Shown: positions 26,358 through 34,593, numbered from the stretch's first letter. The stretch is DNA of 42,229 nt from an uncultured Alphaproteobacteria bacterium (GCA_903887235.1 CAISOX010000090.1:1-42229); one strand, 5' to 3'. The notes: generated from the sequence alone by a model not told the origin. Made by a program: numbers and translations.

Positions 26358-28508
26358 TTACCTCAAAATATTCTTATATTTGTTATACCATTTTAATGTT
26401 TTATCGTGAAAGAATGGTACGCCGCTATTTCTTCCAATGTATCCTGGACCATAATCCTCCTGATCGTACCTTTGTATTCTATAATATTGATCCATTTCCC
26501 TTATTCGACTTTCTACTTCGCCATTATTTTCAATAAATTTCATTATTTTTTCAAATCCATGAATTAGACCTCTTTGTGATGATATTATTATCTCTCCTAA
26601 GTTTGTATAATTTATACCCCTTAAAGCTCTGATAAATCCATCTTGATTCATCTCAAATCCTGCACTATATTCACAAGGAAAGGGGCTTCCATAAGATGTT
26701 TTTTTATTTGGTCTGCTTTGATATGGAGTCATTAAGTTATTGTACATCAATAGGCCATTTTGATGAACAATAATTCTATCGTCATCATGATTGTGAGATA
26801 AGTAGTATATATTGTTACTATATCTTACATCCGCTCCAGAATAAAATGAATAAGGCTTTCTATATGTACTTTTTTTAACAATATCACCGTGAATTGAATT
26901 TAAATCTATAACTAAACTTGTCACCATTGAAATTATATGCCTTCTTTCAAAAGTATATATAGCATAAAATCTAGCATTCTGATCGCCAACAGCCTCAATA
27001 ATCCTATCTACCAGTAGCTTATATTCTTTCTTTATCTGCTCCTCTGCCTTTACAATTATGGTGTTTTGCATCGTCTGTACTTTCTGATGTACTTCATCAA
27101 ATTTTTCATAATCCTTCATTACTTCTACCATCATCCCAGCAGTTTTCTCACCAAATCCATCTACTTCTTGACTCCTCAGTACTAGTGCTTTCCTATCTCC
27201 TATAAATACCTCTTCAGCTTTTTTATTCTCTTCTTGTATTAATTCTTCCATTTCTACAACCTCAGACTCTACTTTACCAATTTCTTTTTTCTTATAATAT
27301 TCTTCTTCTAAATGTCCAAAATCTCTAAATCCATTTTTCTTTATAGCTTTCTCAATTTCTGCTTCTAGTAATGTATTGAATGATACATATGTATCTCTTG
27401 TTATTTTTGCCTTATCTTTAGCCTCAGCTAACTTTTTTTCATACCTGCTCAACCTATTATCCTTCCATTCTATATTACTCACTTCAGTTACAATTGGCTG
27501 TACTAAATTTTCTACTTTGTGTTCTATCTCCTTTTTATCTTTTTCTATATAATCACCTAATTCCCTCAGATTTCTTTGAAGTGTAGATATTTTTTCATCA
27601 TATTCTTTTTGTGCTACAGTCATCCCACTTGTATCCACATTTATCCTCTTGTTAAATTTCTCCTTCATTACTTCCAGTGCATTATCGATACTTTTTGTAT
27701 CTACCTTGCCAATTCTTTTTTGTTTAAGCACATCTAGTTGCTGCTCTATTGAATCATATATTATTTGCGAATTATGTACTTTTATAGAGTCTAAGACACT
27801 CCCATATGTACCCCTCTTATTTTCTAACACTCCCTTTAAATATGTGTCCGTCGTCCAAGCTTTCCTTATATTTATTTGTGCTTTAAGGCTTTGTACTTTT
27901 GATTCATAATCGTAAATTACTCTTTTATATATCGCATTGTAACTCCTTCCATTTGATTTTAGTACATTTACACTTACCATAAAATATTGTCGCCATTTAT
28001 GTTCTATAAATACATAATCCCCCTCTAACTTACATAATTTACTTTTATCTGGATGTTTCCATCCCTCATCTTCCATAAATAAATAACTATGTATCCAATC
28101 TATAGTTTTGTTTATAAAACTAGACCATAAAAAATTCATCTGTCCATCTTTGTATAACGGATGTGTAAATGGCACTATTCTTTGCCCATAATCTCTATTT
28201 GGAACAAATTTATGCAACCTTACATCTCTATCTATGTTTTTTAGCCTAAACAATATTCCTTCTGGGTATTTTAGCGATATTGTCATTAAACAATTTATCA
28301 TATGTGTGAAAAATGCCGCCCAATCCCATGGCATAAAATGCATATTCTTATGGTCTTGCCCTATTATGCCTAAAGGAGATAAGGGAACTATTGGCATTGG
28401 GATTTGAAATTCTGCCCTACATGGCAAACCGTCTACATGCTTATGTAAATTCGCTATTCTCTCTAACTCTTCTTCTAATTTCTTTTCTTGCTCTTCAAGA
28501 CTATTCAT
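26358..28508 (-). CDS. Large protein with central coiled coil (716 aa)
   Basis: A 716-aa protein in three parts. An N-terminal region (1-215) is aromatic-rich and globular (HFMPWDWAAFFTHMINCLM, FLWSSFINKTIDWIHSYLF). A long coiled coil spans about 220-500. A C-terminal domain (500-716) is rich in Tyr, Asn and Gly (ADVRYSNNIYYLSHNHDDDR, YGPGYIGRNSGVPFF) and suggestive of a beta-rich binding or fibre tip. I recognise no family. Its ATG overlaps the stop of the 86-aa membrane gene by one base. A virion fibre or host-interaction protein is possible, yet its operon otherwise holds recombination genes. No signal peptide is visible. Confidence 0.65.
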   Translation of the reverse strand: MNSLEEQEKKLEEELERIANLHKHVDGLPCRAEFQIPMPIVPLSPLGIIGQDHKNMHFMPWDWAAFFTHMINCLMTISLKYPEGILFRLKNIDRDVRLHKFVPNRDYGQRIVPFTHPLYKDGQMNFLWSSFINKTIDWIHSYLFMEDEGWKHPDKSKLCKLEGDYVFIEHKWRQYFMVSVNVLKSNGRSYNAIYKRVIYDYESKVQSLKAQINIRKAWTTDTYLKGVLENKRGTYGSVLDSIKVHNSQIIYDSIEQQLDVLKQKRIGKVDTKSIDNALEVMKEKFNKRINVDTSGMTVAQKEYDEKISTLQRNLRELGDYIEKDKKEIEHKVENLVQPIVTEVSNIEWKDNRLSRYEKKLAEAKDKAKITRDTYVSFNTLLEAEIEKAIKKNGFRDFGHLEEEYYKKKEIGKVESEVVEMEELIQEENKKAEEVFIGDRKALVLRSQEVDGFGEKTAGMMVEVMKDYEKFDEVHQKVQTMQNTIIVKAEEQIKKEYKLLVDRIIEAVGDQNARFYAIYTFERRHIISMVTSLVIDLNSIHGDIVKKSTYRKPYSFYSGADVRYSNNIYYLSHNHDDDRIIVHQNGLLMYNNLMTPYQSRPNKKTSYGSPFPCEYSAGFEMNQDGFIRALRGINYTNLGEIIISSQRGLIHGFEKIMKFIENNGEVESRIREMDQYYRIQRYDQEDYGPGYIGRNSGVPFFHDKTLKWYNKYKNILR

Positions 28509-28768
28509 TACTTAAGTATTATAATGCATAGCAAAATAATAAAATTAATCGCTGCTAATATTATTCCCGCGATTACTAACCTCTCAATACTAATTAGCTT
28601 ATTTAAAATTATTCCTAAATATGCATTTATTACCTCTAGTGGAGTATAACTCTCCTCTTTTACTTCTCCATCGCTATTGTTATCATGACCAATATCCAAG
28701 CTACTGTCTCTTGAAACATCTCCATAAGTCAGCGCATCCTTTAATGTTATTTCTTTCTCTTTTTTCAT
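28508..28768 (-). CDS. Tail-anchored small membrane protein
   Basis: An 86-aa protein. Residues 1-45 are acidic and polar, and a hydrophobic segment fills about 58-85 (LVIAGIILAAINFIILLCIIIL) up to the C-terminus, so a C-terminal membrane anchor is predicted. It lies one base after the lipase stop and overlaps the next gene by one base. It could hold the lipase or the 716-aa protein at the membrane, but nothing beyond adjacency shows this. Confidence 0.65.
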   Translation of the reverse strand: MKKEKEITLKDALTYGDVSRDSSLDIGHDNNSDGEVKEESYTPLEVINAYLGIILNKLISIERLVIAGIILAAINFIILLCIIILK

Positions 28769-28769
28769 T

Positions 28770-29573
28770 CTAACTACATTTTTTTATTTGTTCAATATAA
28801 TAATCTATTCCATGCCTCTTTGTCATAAACATTGAAGCTATTACCTTAAGTATATCAAATTTTTCTTTATCAAATAATCTTTCCATTACTATTTGAGCTC
28901 TCTTTGGTATTACGTAAATATCTCCGCAACATTCATAACCATAAGGAAATAATCCTACATAATCTTCTTCTACATAAAAATTTCGTATTATTGGCTTAGA
29001 TGCAAAATGATGTATTTCCTTTATTGGTTTGCAACTACCAAAAGTTATTGCTTGCACATTACTAAATACTGGTGTACATTCTAGAGGGCGTTTGATATCG
29101 CCTCTTTCATAAAGATCACCACTACTCTCACCACTACTCTCACCACTACTCATACAGAACCTCTTTAATGGGGTTCTGTTATACATACTAAGTGCAAATA
29201 GTTGCGCTAACGCTCCTCCCATTGAATGCCCTACAACATATAAGTTGCATTTTACAGTAGTATTCCATGTAAGCTCAAGCAAAGTATTTATTAACTTATA
29301 GTAAACTATCATTAATTTTAAAAAATATCCTTGATGCACTTTCCCAAATAATGGAACGTCTATACTTCTTCTTAAAAAATGTGGCACTATGTCAAATACT
29401 TCTAACTCTGTACCATTAAAAGCTACATAGATATCATTGCCATCTTTTTTTATAAGTACCTCTGTGTCTGCTTTTTTTATATAAAAAAATCCTTCTTTAG
29501 GATTATCCTTATGCCTAAAATGCACCTGCTTACATAATTTTGCTACTTTCTCTATATCTTTTATTTCCATCAT
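28770..29573 (-). CDS. Class 3 lipase (alpha/beta hydrolase)
   Basis: A 267-aa lipase_3 family protein. The nucleophile elbow is GHSMG (115-119, S117). The acid is probably D204 in VEEDYVGLFP and the base H254 in KRHGIDYY. VAFNGTE (50-56) is the usual strand before the oxyanion hole. It should cleave acyl esters of triglyceride or phospholipid. There is no signal peptide. A three-fold 12-base repeat inserts an SGES-type tract at about 142-153, just after the nucleophile region. The start overlaps the nuclease stop (ATGA). Phage-borne lipases in intracellular bacteria are thought to act as virulence or exit factors; here that is inference. Confidence 0.85.
   Translation of the reverse strand: MMEIKDIEKVAKLCKQVHFRHKDNPKEGFFYIKKADTEVLIKKDGNDIYVAFNGTELEVFDIVPHFLRRSIDVPLFGKVHQGYFLKLMIVYYKLINTLLELTWNTTVKCNLYVVGHSMGGALAQLFALSMYNRTPLKRFCMSSGESSGESSGDLYERGDIKRPLECTPVFSNVQAITFGSCKPIKEIHHFASKPIIRNFYVEEDYVGLFPYGYECCGDIYVIPKRAQIVMERLFDKEKFDILKVIASMFMTKRHGIDYYIEQIKKCS
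29116..29151. repeat. 12-bp tandem repeat, three perfect copies
   Basis: TCACCACTACTC occurs three times in a row (29116, 29128, 29140) inside the lipase gene and encodes the repeated SGES tract on the minus strand. Copy number could vary in frame by slippage. Confidence 0.95.
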
Positions 29574-30100
29574 AAATCCAACTTCTCTTTAAATTCTTTT
29601 GCCATGTCTTTTTTTGAAGCTTTCTTTAACTGCCTATATATCTCCGGCTCTATAAATGTACCACTCCATATACCAGCTAACCCACTCATCGCTTCTTTCT
29701 GTTCATTAATATATGGACTATCATATTTAACATAAGCTAAAGCATATCCAGCTTTTACCATTTCTTGATTAATATCTACTTTACCATCATAACAAATACT
29801 CAAACTTCTTTTATATTTATCACGCCCTACTATTTTGCAGCTTATATCTTTTCCTAGTACTAATTTTTCAAGATATTCCTTGGATTTTACTCCACAATCC
29901 CAAAATTTACCTTCTGCTGTCTTACACTTTTGTTTAATCTCTGGTGCATCTATATATTGCATCCTTAATCTATAATTACCAGCTCTGATTGTGTCTCCGT
30001 CAGTTATACTCACTTTATAATCTCTTAACTTTATTTCTTCTCCATGCACACTTACTAAAAACATTCCCTGCATAAATATTATTGCAAAAATTTTAATCAT
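29570..30100 (-). CDS. Secreted thermonuclease (SNase family)
   Basis: A 176-aa protein from ATG 30100, chosen because GAGGGG lies four bases upstream; an ATG at 30112 has no ribosome site. Residues 1-20 form a signal peptide (IFAIIFMQGMFLVS core). Staphylococcal nuclease active-site residues are all present: D36 in DGDT, R46, D51 and E54 in RMQYIDAPE, and R98 in GRDKYKR. A cysteine pair near 59 and 69 may form a disulfide, fitting periplasmic or secreted folding. It should cut DNA and RNA in a Ca2+-dependent way. The start overlaps the 52-aa gene and the stop overlaps the lipase start. Confidence 0.88.
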   Translation of the reverse strand: MIKIFAIIFMQGMFLVSVHGEEIKLRDYKVSITDGDTIRAGNYRLRMQYIDAPEIKQKCKTAEGKFWDCGVKSKEYLEKLVLGKDISCKIVGRDKYKRSLSICYDGKVDINQEMVKAGYALAYVKYDSPYINEQKEAMSGLAGIWSGTFIEPEIYRQLKKASKKDMAKEFKEKLDL

Positions 30101-30251
30101 CTTTCCCCTCATTCATTTTTTTTATTATTTCCTTTATAAATTTAACTTCTTCCTCTGTTAGCTTTGCTGCTGGTATTTCATTATTAGGTTTTTCTTCAAT
30201 ACTACTTGCAACAGCTTTCATTACTGAAAATATTTTATTCTTATTTGCCAT
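30093..30251 (-). CDS. Small hypothetical protein (52 aa)
   Basis: ATG 30251 follows a GAGGGG ribosome site three bases away and seven bases after the SSB-like stop. The 52 codons end in TAA at 30093, overlapping the nuclease ATG. The product is charged and helical, with a Lys/Glu-rich C-terminal half (EEEVKFIKEIIKKMNEG). It has no signal peptide. Coupling on both sides and the good ribosome site make it a real gene. Function is unknown. Confidence 0.7.
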   Translation of the reverse strand: MANKNKIFSVMKAVASSIEEKPNNEIPAAKLTEEEVKFIKEIIKKMNEGKDD

Positions 30252-30258
30252 CTACCCC

Positions 30259-30762
30259 TCAAAATGGTATATAATCATCTTTTAATTCAGCCTCTAACTT
30301 CTGATCGCTTTTCTCAGGTGTTATAAATTTTACAACCTTGTTCTTGGCTGGATATCCTAATTGTTCAGGCTCTACTCCTATCTCAACCTCACACACTAAA
30401 CCATTAATTTGCTCATAACTTTCTATATTTAATTTTTTCTTTGCTTCTTCTGAATCATCATTGCTTGATATTCTGTATGCAGATCTAATTATTTTTTTTA
30501 ATTCAACTCTTCCCATTCGTCCCCACACGTTACCTTCTGCGTCTTCTTTCTTTCCTTTAATGCCAATTTTATGGTATATCTTGCGATTACTATACTTACC
30601 ATTTTTAATTGCTAGGCATAAATTTAGATACTCAGCTTCACTAGTTTTACTTTTTGTAATTAAATTACCATCACTAGCTATAATCTTTACATCTACTTGC
30701 GCAATCTCTCCTGTTGGAATTAAATCATTTTGACCTTCTGAAATATTGTATAAATCCACCAT
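30259..30762 (-). CDS. SSB-like protein (DUF669 type)
   Basis: A 167-aa protein following AAGGAG four bases before ATG 30762. It has OB-fold-like strands, with EYLNLCLAIKNGKYSNRKIYHKI at about 44-66 matching the DUF669 pattern of 'yL.l.f.I..G.y.gRki'. A second strand block is near 123-132 (LVCEVEIGVEPEQ). It ends in an acidic tail with a terminal Phe (DDYIPF), as in many SSBs that recruit partners through the C-terminus. It lies between the nuclease and the 52-aa gene. With the Sak4-like ATPase and PD-(D/E)XK nuclease it forms a classical phage recombination set. Confidence 0.75.
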   Translation of the reverse strand: MVDLYNISEGQNDLIPTGEIAQVDVKIIASDGNLITKSKTSEAEYLNLCLAIKNGKYSNRKIYHKIGIKGKKEDAEGNVWGRMGRVELKKIIRSAYRISSNDDSEEAKKKLNIESYEQINGLVCEVEIGVEPEQLGYPAKNKVVKFITPEKSDQKLEAELKDDYIPF

Positions 30763-30763
30763 C

Positions 30764-31378
30764 TTACTCCTTGTATATATTGTTATATATTTTTTCAGCC
30801 TCTATTAAATATGTTTTAATAAATATTTCATCATACTTAACTATATATGGCTTCACTCTCGAATCGTTTTTGTTGTATGCAATTATTATCGCCTCATCTT
30901 CTATTTCTTCATCCCATGTTTGACGCCATAACCAAATGTAACACATAAGCTGAACCTTAATATGCTCAGAAACTACATCTTGCAACAATAAGCCGTAGTT
31001 CATGTCGCTCATTGATTTTATGTCGCAGATATATTTTTTCCCATTCTCATCCTTAATTGTAAAATCTATCTTTCCTTTTAAAAATTTATTCTCTAATGTT
31101 AGTTGTTCATCTTCTATATAGAATGAACCTTCTTCCATTAAATTAATTAGATATTCTTCTATCAAATGCCCCAGTTTAAATAATCTAACCTTTGTTGCAC
31201 TTAATTTCTCTTTAGCTTCTTCTTTATTTATGTAGGCTTTTAAATCCTCTTTCCCTGTCTCTCCAAGCACTTTGTATAGTTGACTTATAGGAAGTTTACC
31301 ACTTCTTAGTTTTGGCTTATCTTCATGCACAGGATTATCTCTGAAGAATTTCTTTAATTTCTTTTCTATTTCAATCAT
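30764..31378 (-). CDS. PD-(D/E)XK exonuclease (RecB/lambda-exo-like)
   Basis: A 204-aa nuclease. The core is visible: a conserved glutamate in KLGHLIEEYL (E74/E75), then GKID (D105) and CDIKS (D119, K121), the E...D...DxK layout of RecB-type, Cas4-like and phage exonucleases. It should resect double-stranded ends to give single-stranded tails for annealing by the Sak4-like protein. It overlaps that gene by 4 bases (ATGA) and precedes the SSB-like gene by one base. There is no Cys cluster, so a Cas4-type iron-sulfur protein is unlikely. Confidence 0.82.
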   Translation of the reverse strand: MIEIEKKLKKFFRDNPVHEDKPKLRSGKLPISQLYKVLGETGKEDLKAYINKEEAKEKLSATKVRLFKLGHLIEEYLINLMEEGSFYIEDEQLTLENKFLKGKIDFTIKDENGKKYICDIKSMSDMNYGLLLQDVVSEHIKVQLMCYIWLWRQTWDEEIEDEAIIIAYNKNDSRVKPYIVKYDEIFIKTYLIEAEKIYNNIYKE

Positions 31379-32145
31379 ATCGCTACTTTATCCCATATAC
31401 CATAAAGCTCATTCCAAAAAGTCTTTGTTTTTTCTTCAATTACCTTTTCACCTTTGCCTGTCATATTGTATATCTCAGCATAGAGCGGCACTCTACTCTT
31501 AACTTGTTCGCAAAATGTATCACCAACAGTATATAAATTAGTTGATATCCCCTTCTTATCCTTAACTACATCTTTCCCTAAGTAAAAACAATATGGCACT
31601 AACTCTATTATTGAACTCATAGCACCCTTACTTATTCTTGGCTGCACCATGTCGTAAGGCTCTTGCCCCCTTCTTTTGACTTGCTTATCCTTAGAATGCG
31701 CAATTAATACTAAATCTACGTCCTTCTGTATGCTTAGCGCTATACATTTATTCACTATGTTCATTACTTTTTCCTTAACTAATGCATAGCCAGCTCCATA
31801 TGCAAAATCAGCTAAAGTTTGAATCTCCTTGTTTCCCAAGGCTTTTTGTTGCTCTATAACCGCTTTTTCCATATATTCGTCAATTCTAGTCAATGAATCT
31901 ATCACTAGCGTTTTGAATTCTACCTCACCCTTAGGATCTAATTTTTCATCTAAAAATTTATGCAATTCTGTTACTGAATTTTTTGATGCTTCATTAAATC
32001 CTATAATTGGGAATGACTTTTTTTTATCTTTAGGAACTCCTACTGTTCCATTTTCTAAGTCTATAAAAAATGGATCTCTTGCATATTTTGCAAATGTTGT
32101 TTTACCTACTCCTGCTTGCCCGTAGATTATTATCTGTAACGACAT
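31375..32145 (-). CDS. Sak4-like RecA-fold recombinase ATPase
   Basis: A 256-aa protein with Walker A GQAGVGKT (9-16), the ENGTVGV segment after the second strand, and Walker B LVIDS (80-84), all typical of Sak4/phage nucleotide-binding proteins (RecA superfamily). These promote single-strand annealing with a phage SSB. The gene leads the recombination operon behind the promoter at 32160-32206 and is coupled to the exonuclease. Length fits the family (about 220-260 aa). Confidence 0.85.
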   Translation of the reverse strand: MSLQIIIYGQAGVGKTTFAKYARDPFFIDLENGTVGVPKDKKKSFPIIGFNEASKNSVTELHKFLDEKLDPKGEVEFKTLVIDSLTRIDEYMEKAVIEQQKALGNKEIQTLADFAYGAGYALVKEKVMNIVNKCIALSIQKDVDLVLIAHSKDKQVKRRGQEPYDMVQPRISKGAMSSIIELVPYCFYLGKDVVKDKKGISTNLYTVGDTFCEQVKSRVPLYAEIYNMTGKGEKVIEEKTKTFWNELYGIWDKVAI

Positions 32146-32159
32146 GTTATGTAATTATA

Positions 32160-32206
32160 CTGTTTTCGCTCATATATACATTAGTATAGTTATTTTCTTT
32201 TTGCAA
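32160..32206 (-). promoter_or_regulatory. Promoter plus GCGAAAACAG site, recombination operon
   Basis: Minus strand: TTGCAA (32206-32201), 17 bases, TAATGT (32183-32178), eight bases, GCGAAAACAG (32169-32160), then 14 bases to the Sak4-like ATG. The -35 is identical to that of the morphogenesis operon. Confidence 0.7.
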
Positions 32207-32228
32207 GAGGAAATTTATTATTAATTAG

Positions 32229-33185
32229 TTACTTATAATATGTAAATGGGTCCTCATCCGTCTGCCCTTCATAATCAGTCCCTCCTAACTGTCCTAATAT
32301 TTTCTTCTTCATACTCTCTTGTGCTAGTGGATTTTGATAATTATTAACAGATTTGTCGCCTTGTATAACTGGGCTTCCTATGCTACGAAGGTAAGCGCTT
32401 TTTCTTGCCTCCTCCCTCATTTTATACACATCATCAAATTCTTTATATGTTGGGTCTGCATCATGAAATATACCTGATTGAGGTAAATACTGCGCATACT
32501 CAGGCTTTATAAACCCTTTAAAATAATCTACTTTCTTTTCATAATCATCATAATTATTTTTATAACCATAATGATCGTTTTCTACTTTATCGTAAATTTT
32601 ATTTATAAATTCCTCTCTCTGTTCAGGAGTTAAATATTTTTTATCTTTTGCATTTAATGCGTATTTATTCATTGCGTCATTATAAAATGTTGAGACTGTA
32701 CCTATCCTTGCCTTCAACTCACCTTCATGTACAGCCGATACTCTTGCCGCATCTCCAAGTGCTTCAGCTAATCTATCCATTGCTGCTATTGCTTGGCTAT
32801 CATAATATGCTGGTGTCTTTGAATCTTTTGCGCTTTTTAAATTACTTACAATATGATTAGCTGATGCTAATACCTTTCTATGAGCATTCCATATTTTATC
32901 ATGCTTATCCATTAAAGGCTTAATTTGCTGGAACCCTATTGTCTTAGCCTCTCTTTCTTTTTCATTCCTTAGAACTTGTTCCGCCATTCTCTCATCATTT
33001 CTATTTTTCCGCTCAAATTCTTTATACCTTAATTCCTCAAGCCTATTCCTTCGCTCTTCTTCTCTTGCCTTCATTTCTTCAGCTTTCTGCGCTCTAATCA
33101 TATTCCATATCTGCAAAGCCTGTGCCAGTTGCTCAGCTTGCCTCTTCCTGTTATCCGTTAATATTATATCTCCTACTGTCGTCAT
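32229..33185 (-). CDS. Probable internal virion protein (318 aa)
   Basis: The start is ATG 33185, with GGAGGAG nine bases upstream; a GTG at 33203 overlaps that ribosome site. The N-terminal 95 residues are a long Glu/Arg/Lys-rich helix. The middle contains Ala-rich helices (about 110-160), and the C-terminal third is Tyr/Asp-rich and polar (YGYKNNYDDYEKKVDYF at about 213-229). No enzyme motif is seen. It follows a similarly Ala/Met-rich small protein with overlapping ends, between portal and recombination genes. A helical DNA-ejection (gp7/gp20-like) or internal protein is the best guess. Confidence 0.6.
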   Translation of the reverse strand: MTTVGDIILTDNRKRQAEQLAQALQIWNMIRAQKAEEMKAREEERRNRLEELRYKEFERKNRNDERMAEQVLRNEKEREAKTIGFQQIKPLMDKHDKIWNAHRKVLASANHIVSNLKSAKDSKTPAYYDSQAIAAMDRLAEALGDAARVSAVHEGELKARIGTVSTFYNDAMNKYALNAKDKKYLTPEQREEFINKIYDKVENDHYGYKNNYDDYEKKVDYFKGFIKPEYAQYLPQSGIFHDADPTYKEFDDVYKMREEARKSAYLRSIGSPVIQGDKSVNNYQNPLAQESMKKKILGQLGGTDYEGQTDEDPFTYYK

Positions 33186-33186
33186 A

Positions 33187-33963
33187 TCAATATACTCCTC
33201 CACCTCTCATTTGCTTTAATAATGCATCTTGGAATCTACCACCGTACAGTTTTTTATCTAAATAATCATTTGCCACATTTCCTATTGTATTTGACATTAT
33301 ATTTCCATATTCTTTCCACTTCTGCCCCTGTACATTTGCTCTATTTTGACCAAATCCAGCCATGTTCCTCTCGTATCCACTCTCAACATTTCCCAGCGCA
33401 TTCGCCTGCGTATTTGCTAAACTTGATACTCCTGATGCAAAAGCTTCGGGCATCTTCTGTGTTTGTGATAATGCACTCGCTCCGCTTCCTGCAATTGAAT
33501 CCCTTGTCTTGTTATGCATGTCTGTTAACTGGCTTACTGTGTTTAATCCGTTATTGTATATAGCATTCGCAGCCATGTCATTGCCTGTGCTAGAGCCATA
33601 TAATCCCATTCTTGCAAGCATTGGTCTCATTCTTTGCTCTGTCTGCTCCTGTATTGCCTTAACAACTGGATGATTAGTTAAGTCTTGTGGATTTAGTCTC
33701 TCCCTCTCGTGATTCTCTAGCTCATTTGCCATATTTCTAGATATTCGCTTACTATCCTCGTAAAATGGATTAGCATACTCTCCTAGTAATTCTTTAATGG
33801 CTTTTGACTTTTCTTCTTCTTTTGCTAAATATTCTGCACGCATTCTCTCTTGATGCGCCATCGCTTCCCTCATCATCTTTTCTTGCGCTCTTGCAGAATT
33901 CCTTGAACCAAAAAAACTTGCAACTCCTGATAAAGCCGATGCTGCTAATGGTATCCAACTCAT
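33187..33963 (-). CDS. Probable ejection/internal virion protein (258 aa)
   Basis: A 258-aa protein with a short hydrophobic N-terminus (WIPLAASALSGVASFFGS, 3-20) followed by a charged helix (24-60). The rest is Ala/Asn/Gln/Gly-rich with ordered repeats of polar and Ala residues (SGASALSQTQ, SLANTQANALGNVES), ending in a Gly-rich tail. This composition is common in podovirus injection proteins and in related 'internal virion' genes downstream of portals. Its stop overlaps the next start by a few bases. It is first in its operon, behind a GCGAAAACAG promoter. Confidence 0.6.
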   Translation of the reverse strand: MSWIPLAASALSGVASFFGSRNSARAQEKMMREAMAHQERMRAEYLAKEEEKSKAIKELLGEYANPFYEDSKRISRNMANELENHERERLNPQDLTNHPVVKAIQEQTEQRMRPMLARMGLYGSSTGNDMAANAIYNNGLNTVSQLTDMHNKTRDSIAGSGASALSQTQKMPEAFASGVSSLANTQANALGNVESGYERNMAGFGQNRANVQGQKWKEYGNIMSNTIGNVANDYLDKKLYGGRFQDALLKQMRGGGVY

Positions 33964-33976
33964 TATTCATATTATA

Positions 33977-34022
33977 CTGTTTTCGCTACTGTCAGCCTAT
34001 AACAGTTGAAATTTTTTGACAA
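33977..34022 (-). promoter_or_regulatory. Promoter plus GCGAAAACAG site, internal protein operon
   Basis: Minus strand: TTGTCA (34022-34017), 17 bases, TAGGCT (33999-33994), seven bases, GCGAAAACAG (33986-33977), then 13 bases to ATG 33963. The -35 lies within the end of the 44-aa gene. Confidence 0.7.
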
Positions 34023-34131
34023 GCTTTTTTTTACTAATTTTTTCTAACTCTTCAGCTAACTTTCTTCTTTCTGAACCGCTAAACTCTTTTACTTCTTTTA
34101 GTAAAATTTTTGCAGTTGCGCTACAATGCAT
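33997..34131 (-). CDS. Small helical protein (44 aa), antitoxin-like composition
   Basis: ATG 34131 begins a 44-codon frame 18 bases after the VRR-NUC stop, ending in TAG at 33997. LLKEVKEFSGSERRKLAEELEKI reads like the amphipathic helix pair of small addiction-module proteins ('LL.E...L...ER..L.EEL'), then a Lys-rich tail. The end runs into the -35 and -10 of the next promoter. No clear Shine-Dalgarno is present, so it may rely on coupling. Function and expression are uncertain. Confidence 0.45.
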   Translation of the reverse strand: MHCSATAKILLKEVKEFSGSERRKLAEELEKISKKKLVKKFQLL

Positions 34132-34149
34132 TGATATGTTATACGGATT

Positions 34150-34593
34150 CTAATATAAAACCCCCCACTCTTCAAGAACTTCCTTAACATTTCCTAAACT
34201 TCTTACAACACTAAACCTCTGCTCATATGGCAATAACCAGTAATAATAAAAATCCTTCTGCTTCTCACTTAATCTACCATCTTTGTACTTCACTTCCATA
34301 AATCCATTCCCACCCTTCCAGAAAAATACAAAATCAGGAACTCCAGATATTACTCCCATAGCTTTTCTTTTTGCCAACATATAATGCATATTTGTTTTGC
34401 TGGAATGATCGCACTCATTTGCCACATGGAACCAACCTGCCTTTAGTTTACCTTCTATACTGCTTACTTTGAGAAAGTTTACTATTTCTGCGCATAGCCC
34501 TGTTTCCCCTTTCAGTTTGCTCGCTGAAATACTTTCTCGCCCCATACCAACTCCAAGTACACGAAATGGAAGCTTGCTGTCACTAACTTGCAC
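34150..34593 (-). CDS. VRR-NUC domain nuclease
   Basis: A 147-aa protein with a GTG start inside the portal end (11-base overlap) and GAGAGG seven bases upstream. The VRR-NUC signature is clear: GVPDFVFF (84-91), MEVKYKDGRLSEKQKDF (99-115; E100, K102 and Q112), a PD-(D/E)XK variant. Such stand-alone nucleases are common in phages and are implicated in resolving branched DNA before packaging. The coupling to the portal gene fits a packaging-linked role, which is inference. The N-terminal 60 residues are not recognised. Confidence 0.85.
   Translation of the reverse strand: MQVSDSKLPFRVLGVGMGRESISASKLKGETGLCAEIVNFLKVSSIEGKLKAGWFHVANECDHSSKTNMHYMLAKRKAMGVISGVPDFVFFWKGGNGFMEVKYKDGRLSEKQKDFYYYWLLPYEQRFSVVRSLGNVKEVLEEWGVLY

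Noticed and set aside
29116-29151. CRISPR-like short repeats
   Set aside because: The repeats are contiguous 12-mers inside a coding frame with no spacers. No CRISPR array was seen anywhere in the window.
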